A stretch of DNA of 64,000 nt, from positions 192,351,462-192,415,461 of the forward strand of contig OY986438.1 in NCBI GenBank assembly GCA_963920525.1, read 5' to 3'. The DNA is from Dichetophora obliterata (taxonomy: Eukaryota > Arthropoda > Insecta > Diptera > Sciomyzidae). The position numbers were made by a program, and so were the translations under genes. Shown one piece after another: positions 44,789-56,278 of the stretch (position 1 is its first letter; each line of letters opens with the position of its first letter). Below the pieces are notes generated by a model. That model searched no databases. It saw only the letters and a list, made by a program, of their open reading frames with translations, and had not been told where the DNA came from.

Positions 44789-45640
44789 TCGGCCGCAAGC
44801 TCACAAAGAAATCACTTGGAAACTCCTGAAATTAATGCATATAAACTGTTTGTTAGTATAAAAATACTTAATTTAGGTTGCAATAAGATGTTTGCAACCA
44901 AAACTTATTATTAGTTCGGTTTATATTGGTATAATATGCCTTTAAAGTTTGGCAATTTCTTCAGTTGTTGTATTTGTCAACATTTTTGAAAAATTTGCTT
45001 TTACTCAAACAGCTGCTATTCATGGTGAGATTTAAAAATGGATCGATCTTCTTCTCTTTCTGCTTTTTTCTGCTGGAACTTCGTTTGCAAACAAGAAAAA
45101 TAATGTATGGATTGAGTGTTTTAACATTTTAATCTTTAAGTTGTGATAAAGAAATTTGTTGAACATTCAAATAATTACATGCATGCTCTTATTTTAATTC
45201 ATATCGTCAAACAAAGTTTGACAATTTTCATACTTGTTGTATTTGTCAGTGGCTTTTTATTTTCACCACTGCGGCATTTTATATTCAGGGTTGTCAACTA
45301 TGGCTGTGTGTCAATCGGAAAGTTTTCAGTCGTGGTAGGATAGAAAATATCAAGTTGAATAAAATTTGTGTGTGTTGTAATAAATTTGTCTTTTTTGCTG
45401 TGTCAAATGGACGATGAAATTTTGACAGTTACAAATTTTGACGTTTCACATTTCGGTCGTGTTTTAGCGCAAATATTTTATTTTATTTGCATTTTATCAA
45501 TTTGCGACTTATTTAATTTGAGAGCTTGTACTTGCAACATATTTCGTAAACTTGTAATATTGTAAGCTTAAAAAACTTAAAAAATAACAAATTAATGAAA
45601 AAAATGAACGAAAGTGCTTGAGTTTGTGTCTGCCTGTTTG
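44789..45640. other. AT-rich stretch, no gene recognised
   Basis: Frames of 61-66 codons at 44729, 45143 and 45368 show no known motif. No boundaries of elements were detected. Confidence 0.35.
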
Positions 45641-45805
45641 TGGGCCAACGGTCTCCAACATCAGCAAGTGCAGCAGAGTTAAATTGGCTTTCTTTGCTGG
45701 CGAGCGTCCTCCAAGCGCCACCACCAGCAAGTGCAGTGCAAAATTTGTTGCTAGATAACATCCTCTAAGTGCCATCACCAGTAGCACAAGCAAGTGCTAA
45801 GTGCT
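45640..45805. repeat. diverged ~57-bp tandem repeat, three units
   Basis: Units are anchored on CCTCCAAGCGCCACCACCAG followed by CAAGTGCAG, with variants at about 45650, 45707 and 45763. Overlapping 82- and 94-codon minus-strand frames span it but have no recognised family. Confidence 0.5.
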
Positions 45806-46090
45806 TGCTAGCAGGCAAACGGAAAATATAGCATGCAAAGTGCTGTATATTTTACGCCGTCAATTCGGTTCATCCCCTCTAACGCTGCGCAACCGCTGGG
45901 GTCTTGTAATTCTCTTTGCGTTGTTGTTGTAAATTTGCTAAGTAGTTATTGTTGTACAGTAAGCTTTAATTTTTTGTGGATGCTTATTTGTAGCTACAGT
46001 CAGCATATGACATCGAACTAATTTAGAAAACAGTTTATACATATGAATTAAAGAATATATATAATATTGGTAAATCTATTTGTTTTTAGT
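45806..46090. other. short unique stretch
   Basis: A 62-codon frame at 45833-46021 without a recognisable motif. No gene called. Confidence 0.3.
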
Positions 46091-46115
46091 AAAAGTGTTA
46101 CCGTATCGGAAATAG

Positions 46116-46148
<33 letters not shown>

Positions 46149-46215
46149 CTATATATATATGTATATATATTTTATATACACATATTTACATATATATAGT
46201 TCATATATATATGAA
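46091..46215. repeat. (TA)n-rich simple repeat with palindromes
   Basis: Long TATATATA tracts interrupted by GTA, CTA and TTTA between about 46119 and 46215, including the palindromic TTCATATATATATGAA near the right end. Confidence 0.9.
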
Positions 46216-46739
46216 CAATTTAGCTCATTGAGGAAATTTAAAGAATATTTATGTAAATTTATATAATAGCAATTACGTATTAAACAAGCGAAATAATTAA
46301 TATTTTCAGTAGTAGTTGAATAACTAAAGTCTGCTTATCCTAAGTATTCTATTTTTTAAAACTGTTTAGCTTTAATTTATTATACGAATTATATATAATT
46401 TATAAGCTATAGATATTTCTTAATTTTAGAATATTCTATTTTTAATACACAACGCAATATAGATATGGTGAACATGTATATTGTGTTAGTGTTATGATAT
46501 AAATAAATATAAATAAGCTTTAATTTTTTATATTAATTCAATAATGAAATAATTTAAATAAATTACTTTAATTATATGTATTTTTGATATGGCAACACTT
46601 TTGCTTAAAAGAAATAGTTTCAGTAATATATAAAAAATTTAATAAATTGTTATAAGCTCTTAACAAAAATAATTCTAATTTCAAATGCCGACTACAAACA
46701 AGGACGCACAGAGAAGAACAAGATCAGAGCGGAACTTTT
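46216..46739. other. very AT-rich non-coding stretch
   Basis: No gene or element recognised. Confidence 0.4.
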
Positions 46740-46862
46740 AAAACTTGTTGATTTCATCCTACATGTAAGACGGGCTGCAGTATGAGCTTTCGCACATCCT
46801 ACATGTCCGCCCGACCTGTCAAATCCATCCTACATGTAGGATAGTACGAAACCCCCTATTAG
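46740..46862. repeat. short repeat cluster with CATCCTACATGT motif
   Basis: CATCCTACATGT occurs at about 46756, 46796 and 46826, with its complement ACATGTAGGAT adjoining the last. TACATGTCCGCCCGACCTG is close to TACATGTCCATCCGACCTG, found as the complement in the hairpin at 35665-35800. Probably a diverged member of that hairpin family. Confidence 0.55.
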
Positions 46863-46876
46863 CATGAAAATTCTTA

Positions 46877-46977
46877 TATAGCAGTAAGGCGATCCGTGGC
46901 AGGACAACGTCTTCCATGGAATACCAATATTTTATGTATAGGTTTTCGCTTCGGTCGGCAGTCCTCTCACTGCAATA
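46877..46977. mobile_element. 101-bp mini inverted-repeat element, copy 2 (inverted)
   Basis: Same length and family as 18396-18496 but in reverse orientation: starts TATAGCAGTAAGGCGATCC, ends GGCAGTCC-CTCACTGCAATA. The right terminal repeat has a small mismatch (TGCAATA for TGCTATA). A partial relative occurs near 58558 (GGCAGTAAAACGGTCTGTGG). Confidence 0.75.
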
Positions 46978-47270
46978 CTTTTTTTTTTGGATTCGCCCGG
47001 AGGTATGAATCTTCCAAAGATACATATACCCAACCTATATGTATCATGCACGATTTACACTCTAGATCCCACCCGGATCAGCCGGGACAGACAGAATGCA
47101 CCTACGTACTAAACATACCCCCTATTGGCAATTAGGATTTTCCACTAAGCACATTAATTGACTTTTCAGCGGAATTTAAAAATTTAATATACAACAAACG
47201 CGTATTTAAGTATATTTAATTCCATATAAATAAGCAACATTCCTTAGTTTCGCAGAGTGATTGGTCTCCA
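46978..47270. other. unique stretch before the LINE
   Basis: A 79-codon frame (46896-47135) runs through the mini element and beyond without a known motif. No gene called. Confidence 0.3.
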
Positions 47271-47958
47271 ATTTTAACTAGCGGAACATCATATTGATAT
47301 TATGATGTCGAATCTTCTGTACAGTTTTTCAGTGATACTCTGCAAAGGTGTTTCTTATTGTCCGTCCCAAAAAAAAAGGTTTTTCTCCAATCCTTCAAAT
47401 CCATCCTGGCTAACAAATGATCTAAAGGCACTTAAAAATTTAAACAATCGTTTATTTAAAAAATATAAAATCTGGTTCTAGTTTAGACTTTGCTTCCTTT
47501 TCTTCTTGTCGTTATAGATATCAAATATTAAATAAACAATGCTATTCTGCTTGTATAATTAACATAAAATCTCAATTTAAAGATGATCCAAAACTTTTCT
47601 ATAGTTTTGTTAACTCAAAACGTAAAGCCTCCAGCTTTCCACCCCTTATGAAATTCAATCAGGAAGAATGATCTTGTAACAATGTGATTTCTAACATGTT
47701 TGCAAACTTCTTTAAATCAACTTACTCCGATATACCATTTAATACTAGCATGGTGTATCCTTTTCTCCCGCCAGTTAACTCTTTTGAAACTCCTGTAATA
47801 GACCCAAATATTGTTATGTGTTATCTTCGACAAGTAAGATCTTCTTTTACGACCGGCCCTGATAAAATTCCAAGCTGTATTTTAAAGCAATGTGCTACAA
47901 ACCTGTCTAGCAAACATTTTTAATATTTCCTTGCATATTGGTTATTTTCCTATTTATG
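47271..47958 (+). pseudogene. non-LTR retrotransposon (CR1/Jockey group), 5' part before RT core
   Basis: With frameshifts and stops this region gives the linker between endonuclease and reverse transcriptase: PSWLTNDLKALKNLNNRLFK at about 47400, then YQILNKQCYSACIINIKSQF, KDDPKLFYSFVNSKRK, and in a clean 79-codon frame VMCYLRQV-SSF-TGPDKIPSCIL, the conserved GPDKIP motif preceding RT. The element is 5' truncated: no endonuclease domain was recognised upstream. It breaks off at about 47958 where a mariner element is inserted, and resumes at 49212. Confidence 0.85.
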
Positions 47959-47960
47959 GA

Positions 47961-49213
47961 AGGGTTTCCCAACTAGAACGCAATTTTTAAATTTAGCGCC
48001 ATTCGAAGTGTCATTGTTTGACATTTGAACAATTGTTATTGTTTGCTAGTAGAAGGTACGAGGTTAGTAAAAATGGAGCGCTACACAAATGAACAACGCA
48101 TTCTCATTGTGAAATTGTTTTACCAAAATGGTGAAAGTTTTGAGGCTACAGTTAGCAAATTGCGATCAATTTGGGGTCACAATAATGCTCCAAAAGAGTC
48201 AACTGTAAAGAGATTAATGGATAAATTTGCCGAAACTGGGTCTGTTAGTGATCGACCAGGTCGATCGACCGAAAATGTCGCAGCTGTACGTGATGATGTC
48301 GCTCAAACTCCATCCACCTCAATTCGACACCGAGCTCAGCAAATTGGTGTCTCCAAATCCACAATGCAGCGAATTTTGACGAAAGATTTGCATCTTTATG
48401 CATACAAAGTTCAATTGACTCAGGAACTGAAACCAGCTGACGTTCGTTAATTAGGTATTGGAGAGACAACATGAAAATGCTGATTTTGCCGCTAAAATCA
48501 TCTTCAGTGACGAGGCCCATTTCCATTTTGATGGCTTCGTCAATAGGCAGAATTGTCGCATTTGGGGTAAGGAAAATCCTCGAGTGAGTCACGAGAAGCA
48601 AATGCATCCTCAACGTGTCACTGTGTGGTGTGGTTTTTGGGCTGGAGGAATCATTGGACTTTTTTTTATGAAAATGAGGCAGGTCAAGCGCAAACAGTCA
48701 ATGGTGTTCGGTATCGTGAAATGATAACCAGTTTTTTCTTGCCTAGAATTGAAGAAATGAATGTGGAGGGCATGTGGTTCCAACAAGACGGTGCCACATG
48801 TCATACAGCCAGAGAAACAATTCAATTGCTGCATCAGTCATTTCCCGGTCGTGTTATTTCGCGTTTTGGAGATCAGAATTGGCCGCCTAGATCGTGCGAT
48901 TGAACACCATTAGAATTTTTCTTTGGGGTTTTTTGAAGTAGATTGTTTACGCGAATAAGCCGACGACGACTCAAGCCTTAAAAGAGGAAATTGGACGCTG
49001 CATTAATGAAATACCGCAGCACTTATGCAAAACGGTCATTAAAAAATTCATTAAAAGATCGCGGGTATGCCAGCAAAGCCGCGGCGGCCATCCGCACGAT
49101 ATATTGTTCCATACATAACCTCATTCTGTCTACTTTACGATATAATAAAGTTTCACGATTTTTTTTTTAAATATCTGTGTTTTATTTAAAATTTAAAAAT
49201 TGCGCTCTTGTTG
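47961..49213 (+). mobile_element. mariner/Tc1-type element inserted in the LINE
   Basis: Terminal repeats read CAACTAGAACGCAATTTTT (left) and CAACAAGAGCGCAATTTTT (reverse complement of right), then AAATTT on both. The inserted segment separates LINE codons FPIY and WNTLIIPLHK, which would be adjacent in an uninterrupted RT. The expected TA duplication is not clear at the present ends, probably owing to decay. Encodes a broken transposase (48073-49118). Confidence 0.85.
48073..49118 (+). pseudogene. mariner-like transposase with frameshifts and a stop
   Basis: Start ATG at 48073 (MERYTNEQRILIVKLFYQNG). A first helix-turn-helix is followed by a second (KESTVKRLMDKFAETGSVSD and IGVSKSTMQRILTKDL). 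After a frameshift near 48450, FSDEAHFHFDGFVNRQNCRI holds the first catalytic Asp. After a second frameshift near 48660, WFQQDGATCHTARE holds the second. WPPRSCD is followed by a TGA stop where the family continues TPL-FFLWG, the third acidic region. The C-terminal sequence RGGHPHDILFHT ends at a stop at 49116-49118. Close relative of, but distinct from, the deleted mariner at 31.9 kb, which lacks the middle section present here. Confidence 0.9.
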
Positions 49214-50561
49214 GAACACTCTTATTATACCCCTTCATAAATCTGGCTCCAAGATAGATGTTTCTAACTATCAAGGAATTGCAAAATTAAGTGCAATCCC
49301 TAAGTTATTTGAGAATATCATAACTGATCAATTAACCCACTCGGTGTCTTCAACCATTTCTGTCTTTCAACAGGGTTTTCTAAAGGGTAAGTCCACTGCA
49401 ACAAACCTCTTAGAGTTTACTACGCGTGTTATAAATGGTTTTACTTTGGGACTGCAGACTGATGTTATTTATACGGACTTTAGCAAAGCTTTCGACAGTG
49501 TTAATCATAATCTTCTTTTGAAGAAACTCCAACTTATTGGGTTTCCTGTCACATTATTAAATTGGATAAATTCGTATTTATCTAGACGTACTCAAAAGGT
49601 TTTATATAAGAATTCTCTTTCAAAAAGTATTTCGGTCACTTCTGGCGTTCCTCAGGGCAGTCATCTTGGACCGGTTTTGTTTTTACTATTCATTAATGAT
49701 CTTCCTTCGGTAATAAAGCACTGTAACGTCTTAATGTACGCTGACGACGTGAAACTTTTTCTTTGTTACAAATCACCCGAAGAACGACATCTTTTACAAT
49801 CTGATCTAAATAGACTTGTGGACTGGTGTAGCTTAAATATATTAAATCTCAACTCTAAAAAAATGTAAGCAAATGACATTCTCGCGTAGATCCGCTAATA
49901 ACATTAATTACACTATAAATAACACTAACTTAGAAATAGTTTACAGTTTTCTCGATCTTGGTGTTATTATGGATTCAAAACTTCGCTTCAATTTATATAC
50001 GTTAATATAGTGATAAATAAGGCAAGAGGAGTCCTTGGTTTCATTAAAAGATGGACTAAAGAATTCAGTAATCCCTTTACTACTAAATTATTATATACCT
50101 CTCTCGTGAGGCCAATTCTTGAATATGCATCAGTTATATGGAACCCACAATATAATGTCTACATCGACGCCATAGAATCCGTTCAGTTTTTACTTTTTGC
50201 TTTATGTCATAGTCGTTGGTACCCCAATATTATGCTTCCATCATATGAAATACGCCTTAAAATTATTTTACTACCTTCCCTAAGAAGCAGAAGAATGATG
50301 CTTAATGTCATGTTTCTATATAAATTACTTCGTGGCGAGATTAATTCGGAATATCTCATCTCAGCTCTAAATTTTAACATCCCAAGGAGAGAAAATAGAC
50401 ATTTTCTGTTTTTCAAGTTGAGTCAGTGCATTTCTAATTACGCTCTTCATGAACCTTTACGATGTATGTTCAGTGATTGCAATGACAACTTCAACATGAT
50501 TAATTTTTCTGATTCGGTAGACGTCTTAAAACGGAAAATTATATTACATTTAAATAATTAA
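49212..50561 (+). pseudogene. non-LTR retrotransposon reverse transcriptase, 3' part
   Basis: Continuation of the LINE after the mariner. WNTLIIPLHKSG and SNYQGIAKLSAIPKLFENII (RT 1-2), FQQGFLKGKSTATNLL, DFSKAFDSVNHNLLLKKL (catalytic Asp), SGVPQGSHLGPVLFLLFIND, then MYADDVKLF (YADD catalytic pair) near 49735. A stop at 49866 and a frameshifted gap to about 50010 break the frame. The C-terminal part resumes with LGFIKRWTKEF, LLYTSLVRPILEYASVIWNP and runs to a stop at 50559-50561. The arrangement fits the CR1/Jockey group. Catalytic residues survive but the frame is broken in several places. Confidence 0.9.
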
Positions 50562-52113
50562 ATAAATTTAACTGCATCCTATTATACCTAATGCAGTTTT
50601 ATAACAATGTAATATTGGTAATTGAGATTGTTCTGCTTCTCCTTTATGTCTCGATATTATGTTTTATTAAGTTAGCACCATCAAATATGAATCGTTTTTA
50701 AAACTTACTTTTTAATTATTCAATATTTTAATTTTTAATCGAATTGGGATTTACGTGCTCACGTGGTTTCCTGATTTGAAATTAGACTGAATTCAAACTA
50801 TCACCTGGATTGGTGTGCCAGAGTATATCTCTTTTCCACACAAGTTTATGCCTGCGTTGGCCCAAATGAATATCCAACTAATTGGGATTTTGATTTGGCG
50901 GATATGAGATTTATCTCATTTCCACGTAGGTCCTTGGGTTGGACAATGGCCGCAAACCAGTTAAAATAAGTTAAGTGTTTTGGATTGTTTTTGAAATCAA
51001 GATTGTTTTATGGGTACCTTAAATTGATAATCACTACAATATAACGTTGGGAAATGATTATTCAATTGTCCAACAGTTGTCCAATAATTGCGTTTTAAGG
51101 TAATTTTTGTCAGTTTCTAGGTCGTTTTCTTCAGTTTTTAGTTCAGTTTTGTCATTTTATGTAGATACTTTTTTGCAGTGTTTTAGATCATCGACATCCG
51201 AGCCTAGATAATTATGAATAAACTTTTTCATGGCAGCCGTATACAAAATTCAATAATTCGCTGAGTCTGGATGAAAACCTTCCTAACATCAAGGCAAAGA
51301 TGAATGTCGACACACGGGCATCAGAATTCGAATTCAACACAGGAAAACCCTTCACAATTAAATCTGCAAATAAATTCGATGTAAAAAAACTTTCTCCATG
51401 ACACTTAGCGAGGGTAGTGCAATTATAAAATGCAACAAAGTGTTCTTAAATGCAATACCATTTAAATTATGTGCATTTTCAATTTGAGCTAATTTTCAAT
51501 AGTGTTGCCACTTCACTAAAAAAATTTGCAAAACCCTGTTTGTAAAGTAAAAGACAAAACTAAGTAAGTTTTATGCAAAGCACTCAAACATACAATACAA
51601 TATGTAAAATATTTTGTTGGATATGCCAACGTTGTCAAGCTTGCAAAACTGCTAGTTTGAAATTGAAGTTATGGACAGGATGTGCGAGCTGTCTGTTCAT
51701 TTTGAAGAGCATCAGACAGATGCGCAGACAATCAGCCAGCTAACTCAAGCTGCATGCAGATAACACCAAAACACCAAGCACAAAGATCATTGAGGCGATG
51801 ACAATGACAGCAATAAAATGACCTCAACAAACATGTGGCTGAGGCTATCCTGTCAAGAAGAAATCATGATGAGCTGTTTTCACAGACAGTCAGTGCCTGA
51901 AGTGACTAACGCAGACATGAAGTCGTGCATTTCATTCGTTTCCGTTTGTTTTATTTATTGCATGCAGTTAAAGGCTTTAAAAAAATCTCAATAAGCATTT
52001 ATTTTTTTTTAAGCTTTGAAACTTTTAGATCAAGTCTACCTTGGTTAAAAATGGAAATGAAAGGTTTATTAACAACATGAACCCAAAAAAAAATTATAGA
52101 GATTTCTATTAAA
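50562..52113. other. LINE 3' region then unique DNA
   Basis: The first few hundred bases probably include the LINE 3' untranslated region; no A-rich tail or target duplication could be fixed. 51660-51960 is a G+C-richer unique island with CAGACAG-type words. No gene seen. Confidence 0.4.
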
Positions 52114-52207
52114 GCATAGTACTCTTTTCAGTTTCATGTCCCGATTCCACTCAAATCCCGATACAAAAAATGACAGCTGCGAAACAATCGTGGGAATTTT
52201 CATAATA

Positions 52208-53969
52208 CAGTAGTAATTCGATAATCCGACTACTCTATAATCCAAAAATCCAGTAATCCGACGGTTTACTTTCACAGCGCTGGCTATTCTGTAGTCCGAA
52301 TTAATTGCAATTCTGTAATCCGAATTGCATGATTTATTCATGTTTTCATTAGAATTCAACATTGAAACGGGATTATAACGTATTTCAGCAGTCAGAATTT
52401 CACAACTGAACGAGAGTGTATTATGTATATTTTGTCATTGTTTATGAGTTATTGCGAGTGACAACACATACATAAAATGAATAATAAAAAACGTGCTCAT
52501 AAAACACTGTCTCTATTAGACAAAATTAAAATATTAGACGGTCTGAAACAAGGAAAATCCGGTAAAGACCTAGCCAACCAATTCGGAGTGGGACGTGCTA
52601 TTATCTCTGATAATAAAAAGAAACGAAATGAGTTAAAAAGGTTTGTAAGAGATACACTTATAACTGAAATGCAAGTTTTTTAATTTGTTGCTTTGTTTAT
52701 AGTTTTTCTGCGAATTCTAGCGCTAAAAATTTAAAATTGCGCAAATCTCTAAGAACTGGTGAGTATCCCGAATTCGAATAAGGCCTTTACTCTTGGTTTT
52801 TGAAGCAGCGGGAGAAGCAAAACATTTTGTCGCGTGAAAATGTATTCAAGACAAGATTTAACATTCGTTATTTAAAAATTCCACAAGTTAAAGCATACCA
52901 ATCTGAAAACAATCTGGAACAAAAAGCCCTGCTCATAATAGATAACGCAGCGTGTCATCCAACAGAGCTTTCTCATGAAAATTATAAATGCTTGTTTTTA
53001 CCACCTAACTGCACAAGTTTAATTCAACCCATGGACCAAAACGCCATTAGAATAACCAAAATGTCGTATAAAAAGTCACTCCTATATCATATAATTGGAG
53101 GAGGTAAAGATTACGATAAGACATTGAAGTCATTTACATTAAAAGACGCATGTATTTTACTCAAGCATTCTTGGGGCAACCTTCGAGAGGAAGTTATTAA
53201 AACTTGCTGGTCAAAAATATTTGATGAAAACTGCATCTCTGATATCATCTTCCATTATCTATCCTTCGACAAAATATAAATTCCAAAGAAATACCAGAAG
53301 AAAGCATTACTATGGATTTTATGAGGGAACTTGTTCAAAACACTATGCACATTAATTTGACCAATGATAATTTAAATGAATGGATTGAAGAAAGCTACAA
53401 TACTGATAATGAAGATGAAGATGAGAGTCTACAGTTGCCAGAAGACGATGATGCTGAAATTCATGTCGAAAAAGGTGATCAAATATCAAATTCTGAAGCA
53501 CTTATTTAAACAAATGCATTCTATGGGCTCAACAAAAAGATCTTGCGGATGAAAAAGTTATACAGCTGACAGATTTGCAAAATGAAGCATTGGAGTTATG
53601 TACAAATAGTGTAAAACAAACAACCATAAAAGATTTTTTTAAAACCTAGTTTTTTTATTTATTTATACATGTTTTTATACATGATTTGAACTGATTTTTG
53701 ATTTAGATTAAAATTGATTGATTTATATTGTATTTTTAACTAATTGAATAAAAAAACCTGAACTGTTAAACTCGTAACAAAAATGAACTCTAACTTTATT
53801 ATTTTTATATATCGCTAGAAAATAAAATACATACATATTTGATTTTTCATTGAAATTTGTGTTTTTCTTTAATAAACTTATGGAAAATAAAACTATCCAA
53901 TAATCCGAATGTTTCGATAATCCGAATGGGGGTCTGCAATCATTAGTTCGGATAATCGAATTACTACTG
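52208..53969 (+). mobile_element. Tigger/pogo-type element, 1.76 kb, TA duplication
   Basis: Terminal inverted repeats are CAGTAGTAATTCGATAATCC and CAGTAGTAATTCGATTATCC, flanked by TA at 52206-52207 and 53970-53971. Several extra AATCCGA words follow inside both ends. The uninterrupted partner copy of the host repeat (56.5 kb) shows the pre-insertion sequence, confirming the boundaries. Encodes an internally deleted CENP-B-like transposase. Confidence 0.93.
52477..53509 (+). pseudogene. Tigger/CENP-B-like transposase, internally deleted
   Basis: First exon-like frame (52477-52683): KRAHKTLSLLDKIKILDGLK then GKDLANQFGVGRAIISDNKK, the N-terminal CENP-B/Psq helix-turn-helix. A large deletion removes the second DNA-binding domain and the first catalytic Asp. 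The frame resumes at about 52800 with DDE_1 sequence: ALLIIDNAACHPTEL (second Asp), then LFLPPNCTSLIQPMDQNAI (third Asp), spacing typical of Tigger. Then comes a C-terminal region to 53279, a frame break, and an acidic tail (WIEESYNTDNEDEDESL) ending at 53509. Not catalytic. The terminal repeats could still be used by a complete Tigger elsewhere (inference). Confidence 0.9.
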
Positions 53970-54159
53970 TATGTTCGTCAGAGCAGTACTCTGTTCCGCT
54001 GCGTGAAATTATCGCAACAATTTTCTGAGCAACATTTTTCACGACAATTTAATTATGCTGCCTATTTATTTTGAAGTGAAAAGAGAGAGATCATATGAAA
54101 TTTCCCAACTCACTCTCTGAGTCTCTCTGAGAAATGTTGCAAGCCGAACTCCTGGCAAG

Positions 54160-54466
54160 AAATTATTTGTCTGAAATTTCACGCAACAAATAAATGAATG
54201 TTGCTAGCGAAATTTCAAGCAAGTAAACTTTTTTTAAATTTGAAAAATGTCTTGAAAACTGCATAAAAGTAGTACCATTCTGATCAATGAACAGTTACAC
54301 TTAATAAGGATGTTTCTTAAAAACAATTACAGACACACACTCTAAAAACTAATTGAAAAATAGTGAAATTGTACGATATTTATTGGCGATTTTGTAAAAA
54401 GATCACGCTATGCAGTGGGTTTTTTCAATTCTGTCTGAAACTCAGCGTTTTTTTCCAAAAAAAAAT
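54160..54466. other. AT-rich spacer
   Basis: No gene. Some words (AAATTTCACGCAACAA and CGAAATTTCAAGCAA) repeat locally. Confidence 0.35.
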
Positions 54467-54714
54467 GTATATTTTCTGTACTTTTCACGCTATTTTAGCG
54501 TGTTTTCGATAAGAGAGTCCTAAAATATGTATATTCTCTTTACTTTTCACGCTATTTCAGCGTGTTTTCGCTCAGAGAGTCTTAAAATAGGTATACTCTC
54601 TCTTCTTTTTACGCTATTTCATTATGTTTAAGCTCAGAGATTTCTAAAATATGTATATTCTCTCTACTTTTTACGCTTTTTCAGCGTGTTTTCACTCACA
54701 GAGTTCTAAAAACG
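54467..54714. repeat. ~62-bp tandem repeat, four units
   Basis: Units start at about 54467, 54529, 54591 and 54653 with GTATATTCTCT(C)TTAC, then TTTTCACGCTATTTCAGCGT, GTTTTCGCTCAGAGAGT and CTAAAATAT. Each unit contains a small dyad, ACGCTATTT-AGCGT. Confidence 0.88.
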
Positions 54715-56278
54715 CTCCAACAACGATATTTTACGCAATTGGAGCGAGTGTTACTATTGACCTAAAAGTGGCAGTTTACGCTAGCTCCACTCAACCGACT
54801 CGCTAAGAGCCAATTTTTCAGTGCGAGCTTAAACTCTAGTCAAATTAAACTGAGGTTAACTCACCCGAATTAAGCATAGCACAGTGCGAAAATATAGATG
54901 CTAAGTATCATAGTGCGAAAAGTGAAGACTTTTTAAACACTGAGTATTTTGCCGATCTATAATTGCATATTTCAAAAACTACAAAGTATGGCAGAATTTT
55001 ATCTTTAAGTAGAGAGAATGAAAAAAAAGGTTCTTTGCATATTTATATCAGCATCAAAACGCAAATAATTACATACTTTAACAAGCTGACGAGAGAGAAA
55101 AAAAAAACAAAATAACGAGTTCCATAATCTAAATAGACAGTTCCATACTGCTAATCATAAATGTCAATTCAGACTGACAGTTTTTTATTCACTGGCACTG
55201 CTCTCCACTCCAATTTCAGACATCAACTTATTTCAATTCAATGACAAGGACGTTGAGGCTATTTTTCTGATGTGCTTATTACATTGCGTTCGTTCGTCTT
55301 CTGTAATCTATAAAAAGAACCAGTTACACAGCTTGACTGAGGTCTCGTTGATGCAACATGGAGCAAGTGAGCGCAGCAAATAGTATAGCAACAAAAGCAA
55401 CAAATCTACTGCATGCAGCCCTGCAATCATTGGATCGAACATATTTATTCCTCGTTCATGTTTTTCAACATGTTGTTGCATATGTTGATTTTGTTATTGT
55501 AGGTCTTTCTTTATTTTAATGGCGATCAATTAGAATAAATGCATGTCTCTGCTGCTGCTGTTGTTGTTGTGTTTTTTTTTGCATTTATGCATTCCATTTG
55601 TAGTTTCCGCTGTCTCACTCACAATCAGTGGTCTGTCGTCTGCAGCATCCTCAACAACATCCTGCCAAAGCAGCATCAGCAACAGCACAGCCGTATGTCT
55701 TGAATCAGCAACTGATCGTTAAATCGTAATAATTAGTGATGACTTGAAATATCGGCGACAACATTTATTAAAATAATAAATGTTTATTTGACGATGTTGC
55801 TGTTGTTGCTGCTGCTGTTTTGGTCTTCATTGTAGCAATGGCGTTACACGTTTTTAACTCGTACCCACTATTAAGGCGAGTATCATAATTTTACTGCATA
55901 TTACTACCTATCACAAGTCAAGGATTCTTAATGGTTATTAAGGTTATTTTTAGTAATGGTGAAGAAAAATTTCATAAGTAAAAATATCGAGGCAGTATCG
56001 AAAGATATTCAAAGCCTTTGACTCTAAAATACTTTTCCTTTAGACCTGGCATACTTTTAAATAAATCATATTCATTAGGACGCATATTCATATAAATCAT
56101 ATTCATTATCCTTAAGAATAATAAAAAACTCATCGCGTGCATCTGGGTACGGTGAATATATGTATATTGTCCTAAATTTCGTTTAAAATATTTGATTTTA
56201 TATTAAAGTACACCGTGACGTATGAGTGTCGTTTTTTTGGAATTTTATTTAAAATCATATTCATATAAAAACATATTC
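54715..56278. other. unique DNA with triplet-rich segments, no gene recognised
   Basis: A one-ended relative of the 42617 hairpin (CTCCACTCAACCGACTCGC) lies at about 54786. From about 55340 to 55830 there are CTGCTGCTGCTGTTGTTGTT, CAGCATCAGCAACAGCA and TTGCTGTTGTTGCTGCTGC tracts of the kind common in fly regulatory and intronic DNA. No coding frame of significance. Confidence 0.4.

Larger units (their letters stand above)
52114..54159. repeat. dispersed repeat, left copy, split by Tigger
   Basis: With 52208-53969 removed, this copy (about 285 bp) reads from GCATAGTACTC to CCTGGCAAG. It is the reverse complement of 56279-56620, with shared blocks GACAGCTGCGAAACAA, AGTACTCTGTTCCGCTGCGT and TTTTGAAGTGAAAAGAGAG. 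The two copies lie in inverted orientation about 2.1 kb apart. Confidence 0.85.

Noticed and set aside
48245..48613. 122-codon minus-strand gene
   Set aside because: Antisense shadow of the second mariner transposase.
55300..55345. Core promoter suggested by CTATAAAAAG
   Set aside because: No initiator or downstream element at usual spacing and no coding sequence downstream; AT-rich chance match.
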